DNA of 46,538 bases from an uncultured Alphaproteobacteria bacterium (GTDB lineage Bacteria > Pseudomonadota > Alphaproteobacteria > HIMB59 > GCA-002718135), in NCBI GenBank assembly GCA_902621305.1, contig CACNLM010000003.1:1-46538 (forward strand), read 5' to 3'. Position numbers and translations under genes: made by a program. Below the pieces are notes generated by a model that was given only the letters and a program-made list of their open reading frames with translations, was not told the DNA's origin and did no database searches. Of the stretch, positions 1 through 8,019 are shown in pieces (the first letter of the stretch is position 1; every line of letters begins with the position of its first letter).

Positions 1-55
1 TGATAATAATTTTTTTAATTTGTTTACAAAAGCTAAAAGAGATAATTATCTATAA
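1..55 (+). CDS. tatD: C-terminal end of a TatD-family metal-dependent hydrolase (partial)
   Basis: Only the last 17 codons are in the window, read from base 2 to the TAA at 53-55. They encode DNNFFNLFTKAKRDNYL, which resembles the usual TatD ending (a T-x-N-F-x-x-L-F helix after the barrel). TatD proteins are cytoplasmic TIM-barrel metallohydrolases with nuclease or deacylase-type activity. The stop overlaps the next start by one base (TAATG), so the next gene is translationally coupled. In alphaproteobacteria tatD is commonly followed by a PhnP-like metallohydrolase, as here, which supports the call. The fragment is too short for certainty. Confidence 0.65.
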   Translation, partial: DNNFFNLFTKAKRDNYL

Positions 56-807
56 TGAAAATAACAATTTTAGGCTGTGGAGGATCTTTCGGATCGCCTT
101 TAGCATGGAATAGACATGGTAATATTGATCTTAATAATAAAAGAAATTTTCGAACAAGATCATCTGTACTTATTGAATATAAAAATACAAATATTCTAAT
201 TGATACTAGTCCAGACCTTAGACAGCAACTTTATAATGCTAAATGTACAAATATTGATGCTGTACTTTATACTCATATTCATTCCGATCACACATCAGGA
301 GTGCCTGATATGAGAGCTATGTCTTTAATAAATAAAAAAATTATACCTGCATATATGCCAAAAGAAATGATTCCTGAGATGGAGACAAGTTATAAATATA
401 TTTTTAGAGGAGAAAAAGATTATTTACCATTTATGGAAATTAAAGAATTAGATTCTAGTATAAATTTTAAGAACGTAAATATTGAAACATTTAAACATAA
501 TCACGGGTCAATCGATGTTCAAACATACAAGATTGGAAATTTTGCTTATTCTACAGATTTAAAAAAATTTTATAATCAAGATATTGATAAATTAAAAAAT
601 CTAGACTTATGGATAGTTGGTTTATTAAGACAAGATACTCATCCTGCTCATGCTGGATTTGATCAAATAATGGATTTCATTTCATATATTAAACCAAAAC
701 AAACTATTTTTACTCATATGACAGCTTTACTAGATGAAAAAGAATTAATAACAAAGTGCCCACCAAATGTTAAACCTGGATATGATGGTATGATTATTGA
801 CTTATGA
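55..807 (+). CDS. MBL-fold metallohydrolase, PhnP-like
   Basis: This 250-residue metallo-beta-lactamase-fold hydrolase is of the type that follows tatD in alphaproteobacteria. The metal-binding signature H74-x-H76-x-D78-H79 is clear, preceded by an ILIDTSPDLR strand and turn at 47-56. Further likely ligands are the His pair in FKHNHG near 150, the Asp in STDLK near 168 and the His in FTHMT near 227. The N-terminal GCGGSFGSP segment is typical of the PhnP/RNase Z-like branch. PhnP itself is a cyclic phosphodiesterase of phosphonate breakdown, but no phosphonate genes are present, so the substrate is unknown. The start overlaps the tatD stop (TAATG) and the end overlaps the next start (ATGA). 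Confidence 0.85.
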   Translation: MKITILGCGGSFGSPLAWNRHGNIDLNNKRNFRTRSSVLIEYKNTNILIDTSPDLRQQLYNAKCTNIDAVLYTHIHSDHTSGVPDMRAMSLINKKIIPAYMPKEMIPEMETSYKYIFRGEKDYLPFMEIKELDSSINFKNVNIETFKHNHGSIDVQTYKIGNFAYSTDLKKFYNQDIDKLKNLDLWIVGLLRQDTHPAHAGFDQIMDFISYIKPKQTIFTHMTALLDEKELITKCPPNVKPGYDGMIIDL

Positions 808-1739
808 AGCCAAAATCAATTGGTTGTATAGGAATTGGAAATGTTGGATCAAATCTTACAAATAATTTATTAAAAACAAATAACAACGTATTTGTGTATG
901 ATAATAATTATAAATCTTATTCAAGATTAAAAAATTTAAGAAACGAGCCTTGTAAAACTTTAAAAGAATTAACTGAAAAGAGTGATATCATAATAACGTG
1001 TCTACCTTCACCAAAAGCGGTAAGCAAAGTTTTAAAAACTATATTAAAATATTTAACTAAAAAACATATCTGGATAGAGATGAGTACTACAGATAAAAAT
1101 GATATGATTTGTTTATCCAAAAAAGTAATTTCTAAAGGTGGGAAAGTATTAGAATGTCCAATTACTGGAGGAGAACATAGAGCTAAATCAGGAAATATAT
1201 CTATTCTAGCTGCAGGCAAAAAATCAACTTTCAAAAAATGTTTTCCAATTTTATCATTGCTTGGTCATGAAATTTTATATTGTGGAAATATTGGAAATGC
1301 TTCAATATTAAAAGTAATTACAAATTATTTAGCATCATTACATTTAGTAGGTATAGGTGAAGCTTTGAGTGTTGCAAAAAAAAATAAAATTGACTTAGGT
1401 TTAACGTATAAAGCTATAAAAATAAGTTCTGGAAATAGTTTTGTTAATGAAACTGAAACAAAGGTGATACTTGGAGGTAGTTATGACGTTGGTTTTACAA
1501 TGGATTTAGTCAATAAAGATATAAATCTTTTTAATAAACTTGGAAAAAATATAAAATTAGAACTAGGTAATTATCTAAGTAAAAAATTTAAACTTGGTAT
1601 GAAAATTTTAGGAGAAAGATCATTTAGTACTAGTATTATTAAATTAATTGAAAAAGATGCTAAAATTAGATTAAGAGCAAAAAATTTCCCAAAACAATTA
1701 ATTGATAAACAAAAAAAACAAAAAGGTGTAGAAGTATAA
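804..1739 (+). CDS. NAD(P)-dependent beta-hydroxyacid dehydrogenase (3-hydroxyisobutyrate dehydrogenase-like)
   Basis: A 311-residue protein of the beta-hydroxyacid dehydrogenase family. The Rossmann loop is G10-I-G12-N-V-G15. The substrate-binding block CPITGGEHRAKSG lies at 118-130. The catalytic lysine is K170 in G164-N-A-S-I-L-K170-V-I-T-N174. Such enzymes oxidise or reduce small 3-hydroxy acids such as 3-hydroxyisobutyrate, tartronate semialdehyde or related sugar acids; the exact substrate cannot be read from sequence. It overlaps the preceding metallohydrolase by ATGA and is followed one base later by an SMP-30 lactonase. That pairing hints at breakdown of a lactone or sugar acid rather than valine. 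Confidence 0.85.
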   Translation: MKPKSIGCIGIGNVGSNLTNNLLKTNNNVFVYDNNYKSYSRLKNLRNEPCKTLKELTEKSDIIITCLPSPKAVSKVLKTILKYLTKKHIWIEMSTTDKNDMICLSKKVISKGGKVLECPITGGEHRAKSGNISILAAGKKSTFKKCFPILSLLGHEILYCGNIGNASILKVITNYLASLHLVGIGEALSVAKKNKIDLGLTYKAIKISSGNSFVNETETKVILGGSYDVGFTMDLVNKDINLFNKLGKNIKLELGNYLSKKFKLGMKILGERSFSTSIIKLIEKDAKIRLRAKNFPKQLIDKQKKQKGVEV

Positions 1740-1740
1740 T

Positions 1741-2694
1741 ATGTCAAAAAAAAAATTACTACCTGCTGAGTCAGATCCAAGAAATCCAAGTTATGCTTAC
1801 AAAAATAAATATAATGAAAAAGTAGAAAATACTGATCAATTCAATAATTATTTAAAGTCTGCTGAAGTTAAAAAAATTTTTTCGGGAATGTTATGGGGAG
1901 AAGGACCTGCTTATATTCCTCATTTAGATACATTAGTCTGGAGCGATATACCAAATAACAGGATGCTAAAGTTATCAAATGGAAAAGTTGATGTTTATAA
2001 AGATCCATCAAATTATACTAATGGTAATACCACTGATAATTCGGGTAATGTAATTTCATGTTCTCATGGTGGTAGATGTATCTACAAAACAAATGATAAT
2101 TTAGAAGTTCAAACATTAGTTGATAACTTTAATGGTAAAAAACTTAATTCGCCTAATGATTTATTTGTTAAATCTGATGGTTCAATTTGGTTTACAGATC
2201 CACCTTATGGTATTTTATCAGATTATGAAGGATATCCTGGAGAACAGGAATACGGAGGTTGTTATGTATTTTCCTATGATCCTAACTCAAAAAAGTTAAA
2301 TGTTATGATTAATGATCTTGTTAGACCTAATGGAATAACTATTTCTCCAGATGAAAATAAATTATATGTTGCCGATACAGGAGAAAATATCAAACATTTA
2401 TATGTCTACGACATCGTTGATGGTTTACCGAAGAATAGAAAATTAGTTTATGATTTTAAACCTTTTTTCTCAGATGGTTTTAGATGTGACAAAGATGGTA
2501 ATGTTTGGACAAGTGCAGGAAAAGCAATTAAATGTTTTAATCCTCAAAACAAATTAATTGGTCAACTTATAGTTCCAGAATTAGTATCAAATTTAGAATT
2601 TGGAGGAAAAAATGGAAATATTTTATACGTTACAGCTACGACTAGTTTATATTCAATTGAATTAAATCAACAAGGTGCAAGATTTTATGAATAA
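1741..2694 (+). CDS. SMP-30/gluconolactonase-family lactonase
   Basis: A 317-residue six-bladed beta-propeller lactonase with no signal peptide, so probably cytoplasmic. The family's metal ligands are visible: E54 in WGEGPA, N139 in NSPNDL, N197 in RPNGIT and the catalytic Asp D245 in SDGFRCD. Blade motifs such as WFTDPPYG (150-157) and LYVADTGE (208-215) match the gluconolactonase branch. It probably opens a sugar-acid or hydroxy-acid lactone to the free acid. It starts one base after the dehydrogenase stop and overlaps the next gene by eight bases, so it belongs to the same transcript. Confidence 0.88.
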   Translation: MSKKKLLPAESDPRNPSYAYKNKYNEKVENTDQFNNYLKSAEVKKIFSGMLWGEGPAYIPHLDTLVWSDIPNNRMLKLSNGKVDVYKDPSNYTNGNTTDNSGNVISCSHGGRCIYKTNDNLEVQTLVDNFNGKKLNSPNDLFVKSDGSIWFTDPPYGILSDYEGYPGEQEYGGCYVFSYDPNSKKLNVMINDLVRPNGITISPDENKLYVADTGENIKHLYVYDIVDGLPKNRKLVYDFKPFFSDGFRCDKDGNVWTSAGKAIKCFNPQNKLIGQLIVPELVSNLEFGGKNGNILYVTATTSLYSIELNQQGARFYE

Positions 2695-3022
2695 ACCATT
2701 ATCTTCAGGAAAGTGTGAGCCATGCAATGGGAACACTCCAAAATTAGATTATCAAGAAATTAGTAAATTTTTATCTGAACTTAATGAATGGTCAGTCAAT
2801 GACAATCAAGAAATGATTTTCAAAAAATTTAAATTTAGCAATTTTAAAAAAGCTATAACTTTTGCAAATGAAGTAGGAGAAGTAGCAGAAAAAGAAGGTC
2901 ATCATCCTGATATATCAATAGGATGGGGTTATTGTTTAGTAATGGTTCATACTCACGCAATAGAAGGATTATCAGTTAATGATTTTATATTAGCTTCCAA
3001 AATTGATTTAATTAAAAGTTAA
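2687..3022 (+). CDS. 4a-hydroxytetrahydrobiopterin dehydratase (pterin-4-alpha-carbinolamine dehydratase)
   Basis: A small 111-residue protein carrying the family signature near its C-terminus: E-K-E-G-H-H-P-D, then the aromatic stretch SIGWGY, then HTHAIEGLSVNDF. These His residues and the last Asp form the catalytic site. The enzyme dehydrates 4a-hydroxytetrahydropterin, recycling pterin after aromatic amino acid hydroxylation; related proteins occur without a hydroxylase. The ATG at 2687 (ATGAATAA overlap with the lactonase stop) is preferred over an in-frame GTG at 2675. No hydroxylase gene is nearby. The cysteine-bearing N-terminus (KCEPCNG) occurs in many bacterial members. Confidence 0.9.
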   Translation: MNKPLSSGKCEPCNGNTPKLDYQEISKFLSELNEWSVNDNQEMIFKKFKFSNFKKAITFANEVGEVAEKEGHHPDISIGWGYCLVMVHTHAIEGLSVNDFILASKIDLIKS

Positions 3023-3026
3023 TTTA

Positions 3027-4403
3027 ATGAAAAAAAAAATTTTTATTTGCGGTATTAGTACTGAATGCTGCTCTTATTCAACATTAATACAAAATAAAAA
3101 AGATTTTGAAGTTTTAAGTGGAAAAAAACTTTTAAAATATATAAATTTTCCATATTCCAAACATAATACTGTAACATTTATACCAAATAAATTTTATAGA
3201 AGTTTACCTGGCGGGCCTGTAGATAAAAATTTTTTTATAAAAACAATTAACAATATCACAAATGATTTAATTAAATCAAAACCTATTGATGGTATTTTAC
3301 TAATCATGCATGGTGCTATGTATGTCAAAGGTATTAGTGATCCCGAAGGTTTTTTTATTACAAAAATTCGCTCTAAAGTATCTAAAAACTGTAAAATATC
3401 ATTATCTTATGATCTTCACGGGCAGATGACTGATTCAATTATAAAAAATATTGATTATTTTGCAGCATATAAAACAGCTCCACATATCGACGTTAAGCAA
3501 ACTTATTCAAGATCATTGAAAATGTTAATAGATGGAATATTAAAAAATAAAAAAAATCATATTATTTGGAAAAAAATACCAGTTTTAGTTTCAGGTGAAA
3601 TGTCATCTACAATAGTTGAGCCATGTAAAAAAATTTATAAAAATCTTAATATTTTTAATAAATTGAAAGGGATTAATGATTGTAATTTACTTATAGGATA
3701 TGTTTGGGCTGATACAAAAAGGGCGACAGCTTCTGCAATTGTAAATTGTACAGATGTTAATATTGGTAAAAGAATTTGTAAGAAAATAGCACTAAGTTAT
3801 TGGAATAAAAGGTTTAATTTAGTATATGATATGAAATCTTATAAGTTAAATAAGATTTTTCATGTAGTTAATAAAAAAAGATTTACAATTTTAGCCGATA
3901 GCGGAGACAATCCAACAGCTGGAGGAGTAGGTAGTAGAATTGATGTATTAGAACACGTATTTAAAAACAAGATAGAGGGCACTCTATTTGCAGGAATTTA
4001 TAATGAAGAAATTTTTAGAGAGTTAAAAAATAAAAAAAACAAAATTGTCATAAAAGATACTATCTCAAAAAAGAAAATTTCTATTTCAATTGATAAATTT
4101 TATCTAAAAAATGATAATGCGATTGTAAACTCAAATAATAATACAGTAATATTTACTAAATACAGAAAACCTTTTCATTATCTGAATGATTTTAGGGAAT
4201 TAAATATAAATTTAAAAAAATATAAAATATTGATTGTAAAATCAGGATATCTTTCGCCAGAACTTAAAAAACTTAAAGCAGATAATTTTATGATTTTAAC
4301 AGATGGATTTGTTACCCAAGATTTTAAAAGAATTAAAAATTTATTTAGGAAAAAACCAATTTATCCTTTTCAAAAAAATTTTAGATACAATATAGATATT
4401 TAA
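3027..4403 (+). CDS. M81-family metallopeptidase, MlrC-like
   Basis: A 458-residue member of the M81 family named after MlrC, the last enzyme of microcystin degradation. Hallmarks are GILLIMHGAMYVKGISDPEG (near 90-110), SLSYDLHGQM with the putative metal-binding D-x-H (near 128-137), and ADSGDNPTAGGVGSRIDV (near 290-307). Most family members have nothing to do with microcystin and probably cleave small amides or peptides. It starts four bases after the pterin dehydratase stop, closing a co-directional run that begins with tatD. Its stop abuts the convergent selO stop. Substrate unknown; the operon suggests small-molecule catabolism. Confidence 0.85.
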   Translation: MKKKIFICGISTECCSYSTLIQNKKDFEVLSGKKLLKYINFPYSKHNTVTFIPNKFYRSLPGGPVDKNFFIKTINNITNDLIKSKPIDGILLIMHGAMYVKGISDPEGFFITKIRSKVSKNCKISLSYDLHGQMTDSIIKNIDYFAAYKTAPHIDVKQTYSRSLKMLIDGILKNKKNHIIWKKIPVLVSGEMSSTIVEPCKKIYKNLNIFNKLKGINDCNLLIGYVWADTKRATASAIVNCTDVNIGKRICKKIALSYWNKRFNLVYDMKSYKLNKIFHVVNKKRFTILADSGDNPTAGGVGSRIDVLEHVFKNKIEGTLFAGIYNEEIFRELKNKKNKIVIKDTISKKKISISIDKFYLKNDNAIVNSNNNTVIFTKYRKPFHYLNDFRELNINLKKYKILIVKSGYLSPELKKLKADNFMILTDGFVTQDFKRIKNLFRKKPIYPFQKNFRYNIDI

Positions 4404-5792
4404 TTAAGTACCACAAAAAGTTTCAAATACTTTTTCACTTTCAAGAGGTGGGGTAATATATTTTTTATTTTCTATTTTCTCATAAGGATTTTTTAGTAAT
4501 TTTTCGAATTCATATAATTGACTGTAATTATTGTTGTACACTTCATTAATTATTTCTTCAATAATATGATTCCTAGGTATAATTTGAGGATTAACATTTT
4601 TAAATTTTCTTAATTTATTATTTTTATATTTTTGTTCCCAATTTTTAAAAATCTTTTTATCAAGAGTATTATTTTCTAAATCTAAAAATGTATTTGTATA
4701 ATCAAGTTTATAAATATACATCAAATCTAAAAATTCTTTAACAATTTCTTCGTTATTATTATTAGTATCTAAATTTAATTTCATAGACATCATTACTAAC
4801 CAAGATTGATCAAACAATTTTTTATATTTATTTAAAATATCTTCGATTTTTTTAATTGCTGTTTTTTCATTTGAATCAATTAAATGAAGAAAAGTTTCAG
4901 CAAATCTTGCTAAATTCCACAACGTTATTTTTGATTGATTTTCAAAAGAATATCTTCCCATTTTATCAATTGAGCTAAAAACTTTTTTTGGATTATATTC
5001 ATCCAAATATGCTGCTGGACCATAATCTATAGTTTCACCAGATAAGGACATATTATCGGTATTCATAACACCATGAATAAAACCAACTCTCATCCAATCT
5101 ATGACTAACTTAATTTGTAAATCACAGATTGTCTCATAAAATTTTAAATATTTATCATTATTATTATCTATATCAGGATAAAGCCTTGAAATTGTATAAG
5201 ATATAAAGTTTTGAAATTCCTCTCTATTTTTTAAAAGGCTTCCAAATTGAAAAGTTCCCACTCTAATATGCGAATTTGCAACTCTAATTAAAATTGCACC
5301 AGGCTCTAATCTATCACGCAACACATTTTCACCTGTAGTAATAACAGCTAGTGCTCTGGTTGATGATATGCCAAGATTATGCATAGCTTCACTCAATATA
5401 TATTCCCTTATCATTGGACCTAATGCAGCTTTTCCATCTCCATTTCTAGAGTAGGGTGTCTGCCCTGATCCTTTTAACTGTATATCTACCCTTTGTTTAT
5501 TATTAGTAATATGTTCACCAATAATTACAGCTCTACCATCACCTAAAATTGTAAAATTTCCAAATTGATGTCCAGCATAAGCTTGTGAAAAGTAAGTTTT
5601 ATCTAATTTATTTTTTCCCAAAAGAATATTACACTTTTCATTATCATCATATTTACTAAAATCTAAATTTAACTGCCTTGCAAGATCACTATTAAACAAA
5701 ACTAATTTTTTATTACTAAAATTTTCAGGATTAACTTTACTATAAAAAATACTAGGTAAATTCGTATAACTATCATGAAAATTCCAAACCAT
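4404..5792 (-). CDS. selO: SelO/YdiU protein adenylyltransferase (pseudokinase AMPylase)
   Basis: A full-length 462-residue SelO homologue. SelO transfers AMP from ATP to Ser, Thr or Tyr of proteins and is linked to redox stress responses. Visible family blocks are AYAGHQFGNFTILGDGRA, LKGSGQTPYSRNGDGKAALGP (nucleotide loop) and HGVMNTDNMSLSGETIDYGP, which holds the catalytic Asp/Asn and the metal Asp. The C-terminus ends FETFCGT, with the conserved cysteine that is selenocysteine in some organisms. It stands alone on the minus strand, back to back with the MlrC-like gene, and shares a 70-base divergent region with the 2OG oxygenase. The start MVWNF matches the usual N-terminus. Confidence 0.95.
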   Translation of the reverse strand: MVWNFHDSYTNLPSIFYSKVNPENFSNKKLVLFNSDLARQLNLDFSKYDDNEKCNILLGKNKLDKTYFSQAYAGHQFGNFTILGDGRAVIIGEHITNNKQRVDIQLKGSGQTPYSRNGDGKAALGPMIREYILSEAMHNLGISSTRALAVITTGENVLRDRLEPGAILIRVANSHIRVGTFQFGSLLKNREEFQNFISYTISRLYPDIDNNNDKYLKFYETICDLQIKLVIDWMRVGFIHGVMNTDNMSLSGETIDYGPAAYLDEYNPKKVFSSIDKMGRYSFENQSKITLWNLARFAETFLHLIDSNEKTAIKKIEDILNKYKKLFDQSWLVMMSMKLNLDTNNNNEEIVKEFLDLMYIYKLDYTNTFLDLENNTLDKKIFKNWEQKYKNNKLRKFKNVNPQIIPRNHIIEEIINEVYNNNYSQLYEFEKLLKNPYEKIENKKYITPPLESEKVFETFCGT

Positions 5793-5862
5793 ATTAAATA
5801 AATATATATAAATTTTTTAAATTTAAGATCTACAACTTTAGTATATAAGTACTAAGTCAGCA

Positions 5863-6645
5863 ATGAATACCATAATTGATATATTTAATCAGTCAAAACA
5901 TCCAATAGATAGCAATGAATATATACAATATTGCAATGATGAAATTAAAAAAAATTCTATACTAATATTAAATGATTTTTTAACATATGACTGCTTAAGT
6001 GAATTAATTGCTGAAGCACATGGATTACAAGATCAAGCTTTCTATTGTTCTCAAAATCATACTATCTTACTTGATAAACAAGATAAATTAAGTGACTTGA
6101 ATGATCCTTTAAATAGAGAGGTCGTTAGTGATAAAGGTTGTGTCCCTCATGACCTGTTAAATCAGCAATCAAAATTAAATATTTTATATCAATCAAATAT
6201 TTTTAAAAATTTTTTAAAAGGTGTCTTAAATTTAAAAGATATTTATCCATACATTGATTCCTTATCTTCCATAAATTATAATTATTATCAAAAATCACAA
6301 CAGCTAGGATGGCATTTTGATAATGCATCATTTGCTATTACTTTAATGATACAATCATCAGATAAAGGTGGTGAATTTGAATATGTTAGCAAAGGTAGAA
6401 ATTTTTCTGAAAACTATATCGATAAATCATATATTAAAGATATTTTAGATAGAAAAATTTTACCGCAAAAAGCAGATGTTGATGCCGGTACTCTTATATT
6501 ATTTTATGGTAGAAATTATTTGCATCGTGTAACACCAGTAGAATCTGAAAAACCAAGAATATTAGTAACACTTAATTATAATGAAGAAGAGGGCACAATG
6601 CTCTCAGAAAATGCAAGATTAACATTTTTTGGTAGAATTAACTAA
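5863..6645 (+). CDS. 2OG-Fe(II) oxygenase of the HalD/BesD type, probable hydroxylase
   Basis: A 260-residue non-heme iron, 2-oxoglutarate-dependent oxygenase. The facial triad is H151-x-D153 in LGWHFDN and H221 in YLHRVTPV, with R232 expected to bind 2-oxoglutarate. The layout (GWHFD, GGEFEYV, a GTLILFYGR strand, LHRVTPV and a final RLTFFGR) recalls the HalD/BesD family, whose halogenases act on free amino acids. Those halogenases replace the Asp by Gly or Ala; here Asp is kept, so hydroxylation is expected. Substrate unknown; a free amino acid is plausible. It overlaps the convergent tupA-like gene by four bases. Confidence 0.75.
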   Translation: MNTIIDIFNQSKHPIDSNEYIQYCNDEIKKNSILILNDFLTYDCLSELIAEAHGLQDQAFYCSQNHTILLDKQDKLSDLNDPLNREVVSDKGCVPHDLLNQQSKLNILYQSNIFKNFLKGVLNLKDIYPYIDSLSSINYNYYQKSQQLGWHFDNASFAITLMIQSSDKGGEFEYVSKGRNFSENYIDKSYIKDILDRKILPQKADVDAGTLILFYGRNYLHRVTPVESEKPRILVTLNYNEEEGTMLSENARLTFFGRIN

Positions 6646-7436
6646 TTATGATTAAAGAAAAATAATTGTTTTCCATTTACTTGATAATTATTAATCAATT
6701 TTTTTGCTTCTTCTGAAGTAATCCAATCAATATATTTTTTAGCCTCTTCAATATTTAAATTATTGTTTATCTTATTGCTTACTAAAATTATCCCATATTG
6801 ATTAAATAATGGTGGTAAATTTTCACAGACAATTTGTAGATTTTCTTTTTTATTGAAAGCTATCCAAGTGCTACGATCACTAAGAGTGTACGCATTCTTT
6901 TGATCAGCTATTAATAATGTTGAGCCCATTCCTTGACCAACACTGAGATACCAATTTTCTTTAAATGGTATTTTTATATTTGATAGTTCCCAAAGCTCTT
7001 TTTCCTTTTTGTGTGTTCCACTCTCATCGCCTCTTGATACAAATGATAATTTCGATTTTTTAATTTCAATCATTTTATTTTCAATTGAAGAACATGTTTT
7101 GTTATCTTTTTTTGGTCCTATCAAGACAAAATCATTATACATCAAATCATATCTTAGAGTGCCATACCCCTTATTCATAAATTCTAGCTCTGATTTTTTA
7201 TGATGAACTAATAAAATTTCAACATTTCCATCCATTGCAACTTTAATTGCCTGACCTGTTCCAAGAGATAATGCTCTGACTTTTATTTTATATTTTTTTT
7301 CAAATTCTTTGTTAATAAATTCTAATAAACCCGTATCGTGTGTAGAAGTTGTGCTTGCTATGGTTATATGTTTATCATTAGCTAGAGCATTCTTAATCAA
7401 GAATATTAAAATAAATATAAGTAAAACTCTAATCAT
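6642..7436 (-). CDS. tupA: TupA-like tungstate (or molybdate) ABC transporter substrate-binding protein
   Basis: A 264-residue periplasmic binding protein with an N-terminal signal segment (about residues 1-19, ending ALA). The mature part opens with ITIASTTSTHDTGLLEF, the TTSTxxTGLL oxyanion-binding loop typical of TupA. It is followed by SLGTGQAIKVAMDG, EILLVHHKKSELEF and YDLMYNDFVLIGPKKD, all TupA hallmarks, and later RGDESGTHKKE. TupA binds tungstate for a TupABC importer. No permease or ATPase gene is adjacent, so this is an orphan subunit within the window. Tungstate is favoured over molybdate on motif grounds only. Confidence 0.82.
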   Translation of the reverse strand: MIRVLLIFILIFLIKNALANDKHITIASTTSTHDTGLLEFINKEFEKKYKIKVRALSLGTGQAIKVAMDGNVEILLVHHKKSELEFMNKGYGTLRYDLMYNDFVLIGPKKDNKTCSSIENKMIEIKKSKLSFVSRGDESGTHKKEKELWELSNIKIPFKENWYLSVGQGMGSTLLIADQKNAYTLSDRSTWIAFNKKENLQIVCENLPPLFNQYGIILVSNKINNNLNIEEAKKYIDWITSEEAKKLINNYQVNGKQLFFFNHN

Positions 7437-7496
7437 AAAACTTGATACATCTTATAGTACTTACTAAATATATTTATATATTTTGAAAGGATAGTT

Positions 7497-7682
7497 ATGA
7501 AAATTATTAAAGTTTTAGAAAAAACTGAACTAGTAATAGTAGATTTAGAGGTAAATTTAGGTAAAGAAAAAAGAAATGGTTTAACATTATGTGTTAAATA
7601 TAATGGTGATTATTATCCATTAAATACTGCACATGATGGAAGGCCAATTTTAATGAATAAAGATAATATAATTAAAAATTAA
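7497..7682 (+). CDS. Small conserved-looking protein of unknown function
   Basis: A 61-residue soluble protein that I do not recognise. It has a good ribosome site (GAAAGG at 7485-7490, six bases before the ATG), which is unusual in this window and supports real translation. The N-terminal half reads like a beta-strand-rich fold (MKIIKVLEKTELVIVDLEV) and the C-terminal half contains YNGDYYPL and a short IKN tail. It is divergent from the TupA-like gene and its end overlaps the convergent DUF3147 gene by 11 bases. No catalytic motif is seen. Confidence 0.6.
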   Translation: MKIIKVLEKTELVIVDLEVNLGKEKRNGLTLCVKYNGDYYPLNTAHDGRPILMNKDNIIKN

Positions 7683-8019
7683 AATTCAATTTTTTAATTA
7701 TAAACATAAAAATAGCATAAGCTATTGCAGTGCTAATTATTGAAACTATCAGAGAGAAAACAAAGTTTTGTTTAAATTTTAAAAGTATTGGTAAAACAAT
7801 AAAAAATACTATTGAAGGTACAGTCATAACAATTGTGCTATAAGAGAGATCTATAACTTTTTGATAGTCTTTTGTATCCCAATACAACCAAACAAATGCC
7901 AATAGTGAAGTCAATGGTAAAGAAACAATAATTGCGGCAGTCCAAGTATATTTTTTAGCTATTTCTGAAACAGCAACAATTATAATTGCACTGATTAGTG
8001 TTTTAAGAATTATGTACAT
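7672..8019 (-). CDS. DUF3147-family small membrane protein
   Basis: A 115-residue integral membrane protein with four predicted hydrophobic helices. The segment SLPLTSLLAFVWLYWDTKD (about residues 34-52) is the family's most conserved block. The function of DUF3147 is unknown; members are often next to transporters or in small operons. The gene starts inside the end of the upstream DMT permease (17-base overlap), so the two are probably co-translated, and it may modulate or accompany that permease. Confidence 0.75.
   Translation of the reverse strand: MYIILKTLISAIIIVAVSEIAKKYTWTAAIIVSLPLTSLLAFVWLYWDTKDYQKVIDLSYSTIVMTVPSIVFFIVLPILLKFKQNFVFSLIVSIISTAIAYAIFMFIIKKLNFNF

Noticed and set aside
917-1234. 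105-residue open frame on the minus strand
   Set aside because: It is the shadow of the beta-hydroxyacid dehydrogenase; similar shadows at 1571-1789, 7009-7203, 15222-15470, 25193-25381, 31242-31457, 33488-33730 and 42766-42981 were also left out.
3027-4403. Microcystin degradation as the role of the MlrC-like protein
   Set aside because: The family is broad and no mlrA, mlrB or mlrD partner is present; only the M81 family assignment is supported.
5863-6645. Annotation as an amino acid halogenase
   Set aside because: The second metal ligand is Asp (H151-x-D153); halogenases of this type have Gly or Ala there to make room for chloride.
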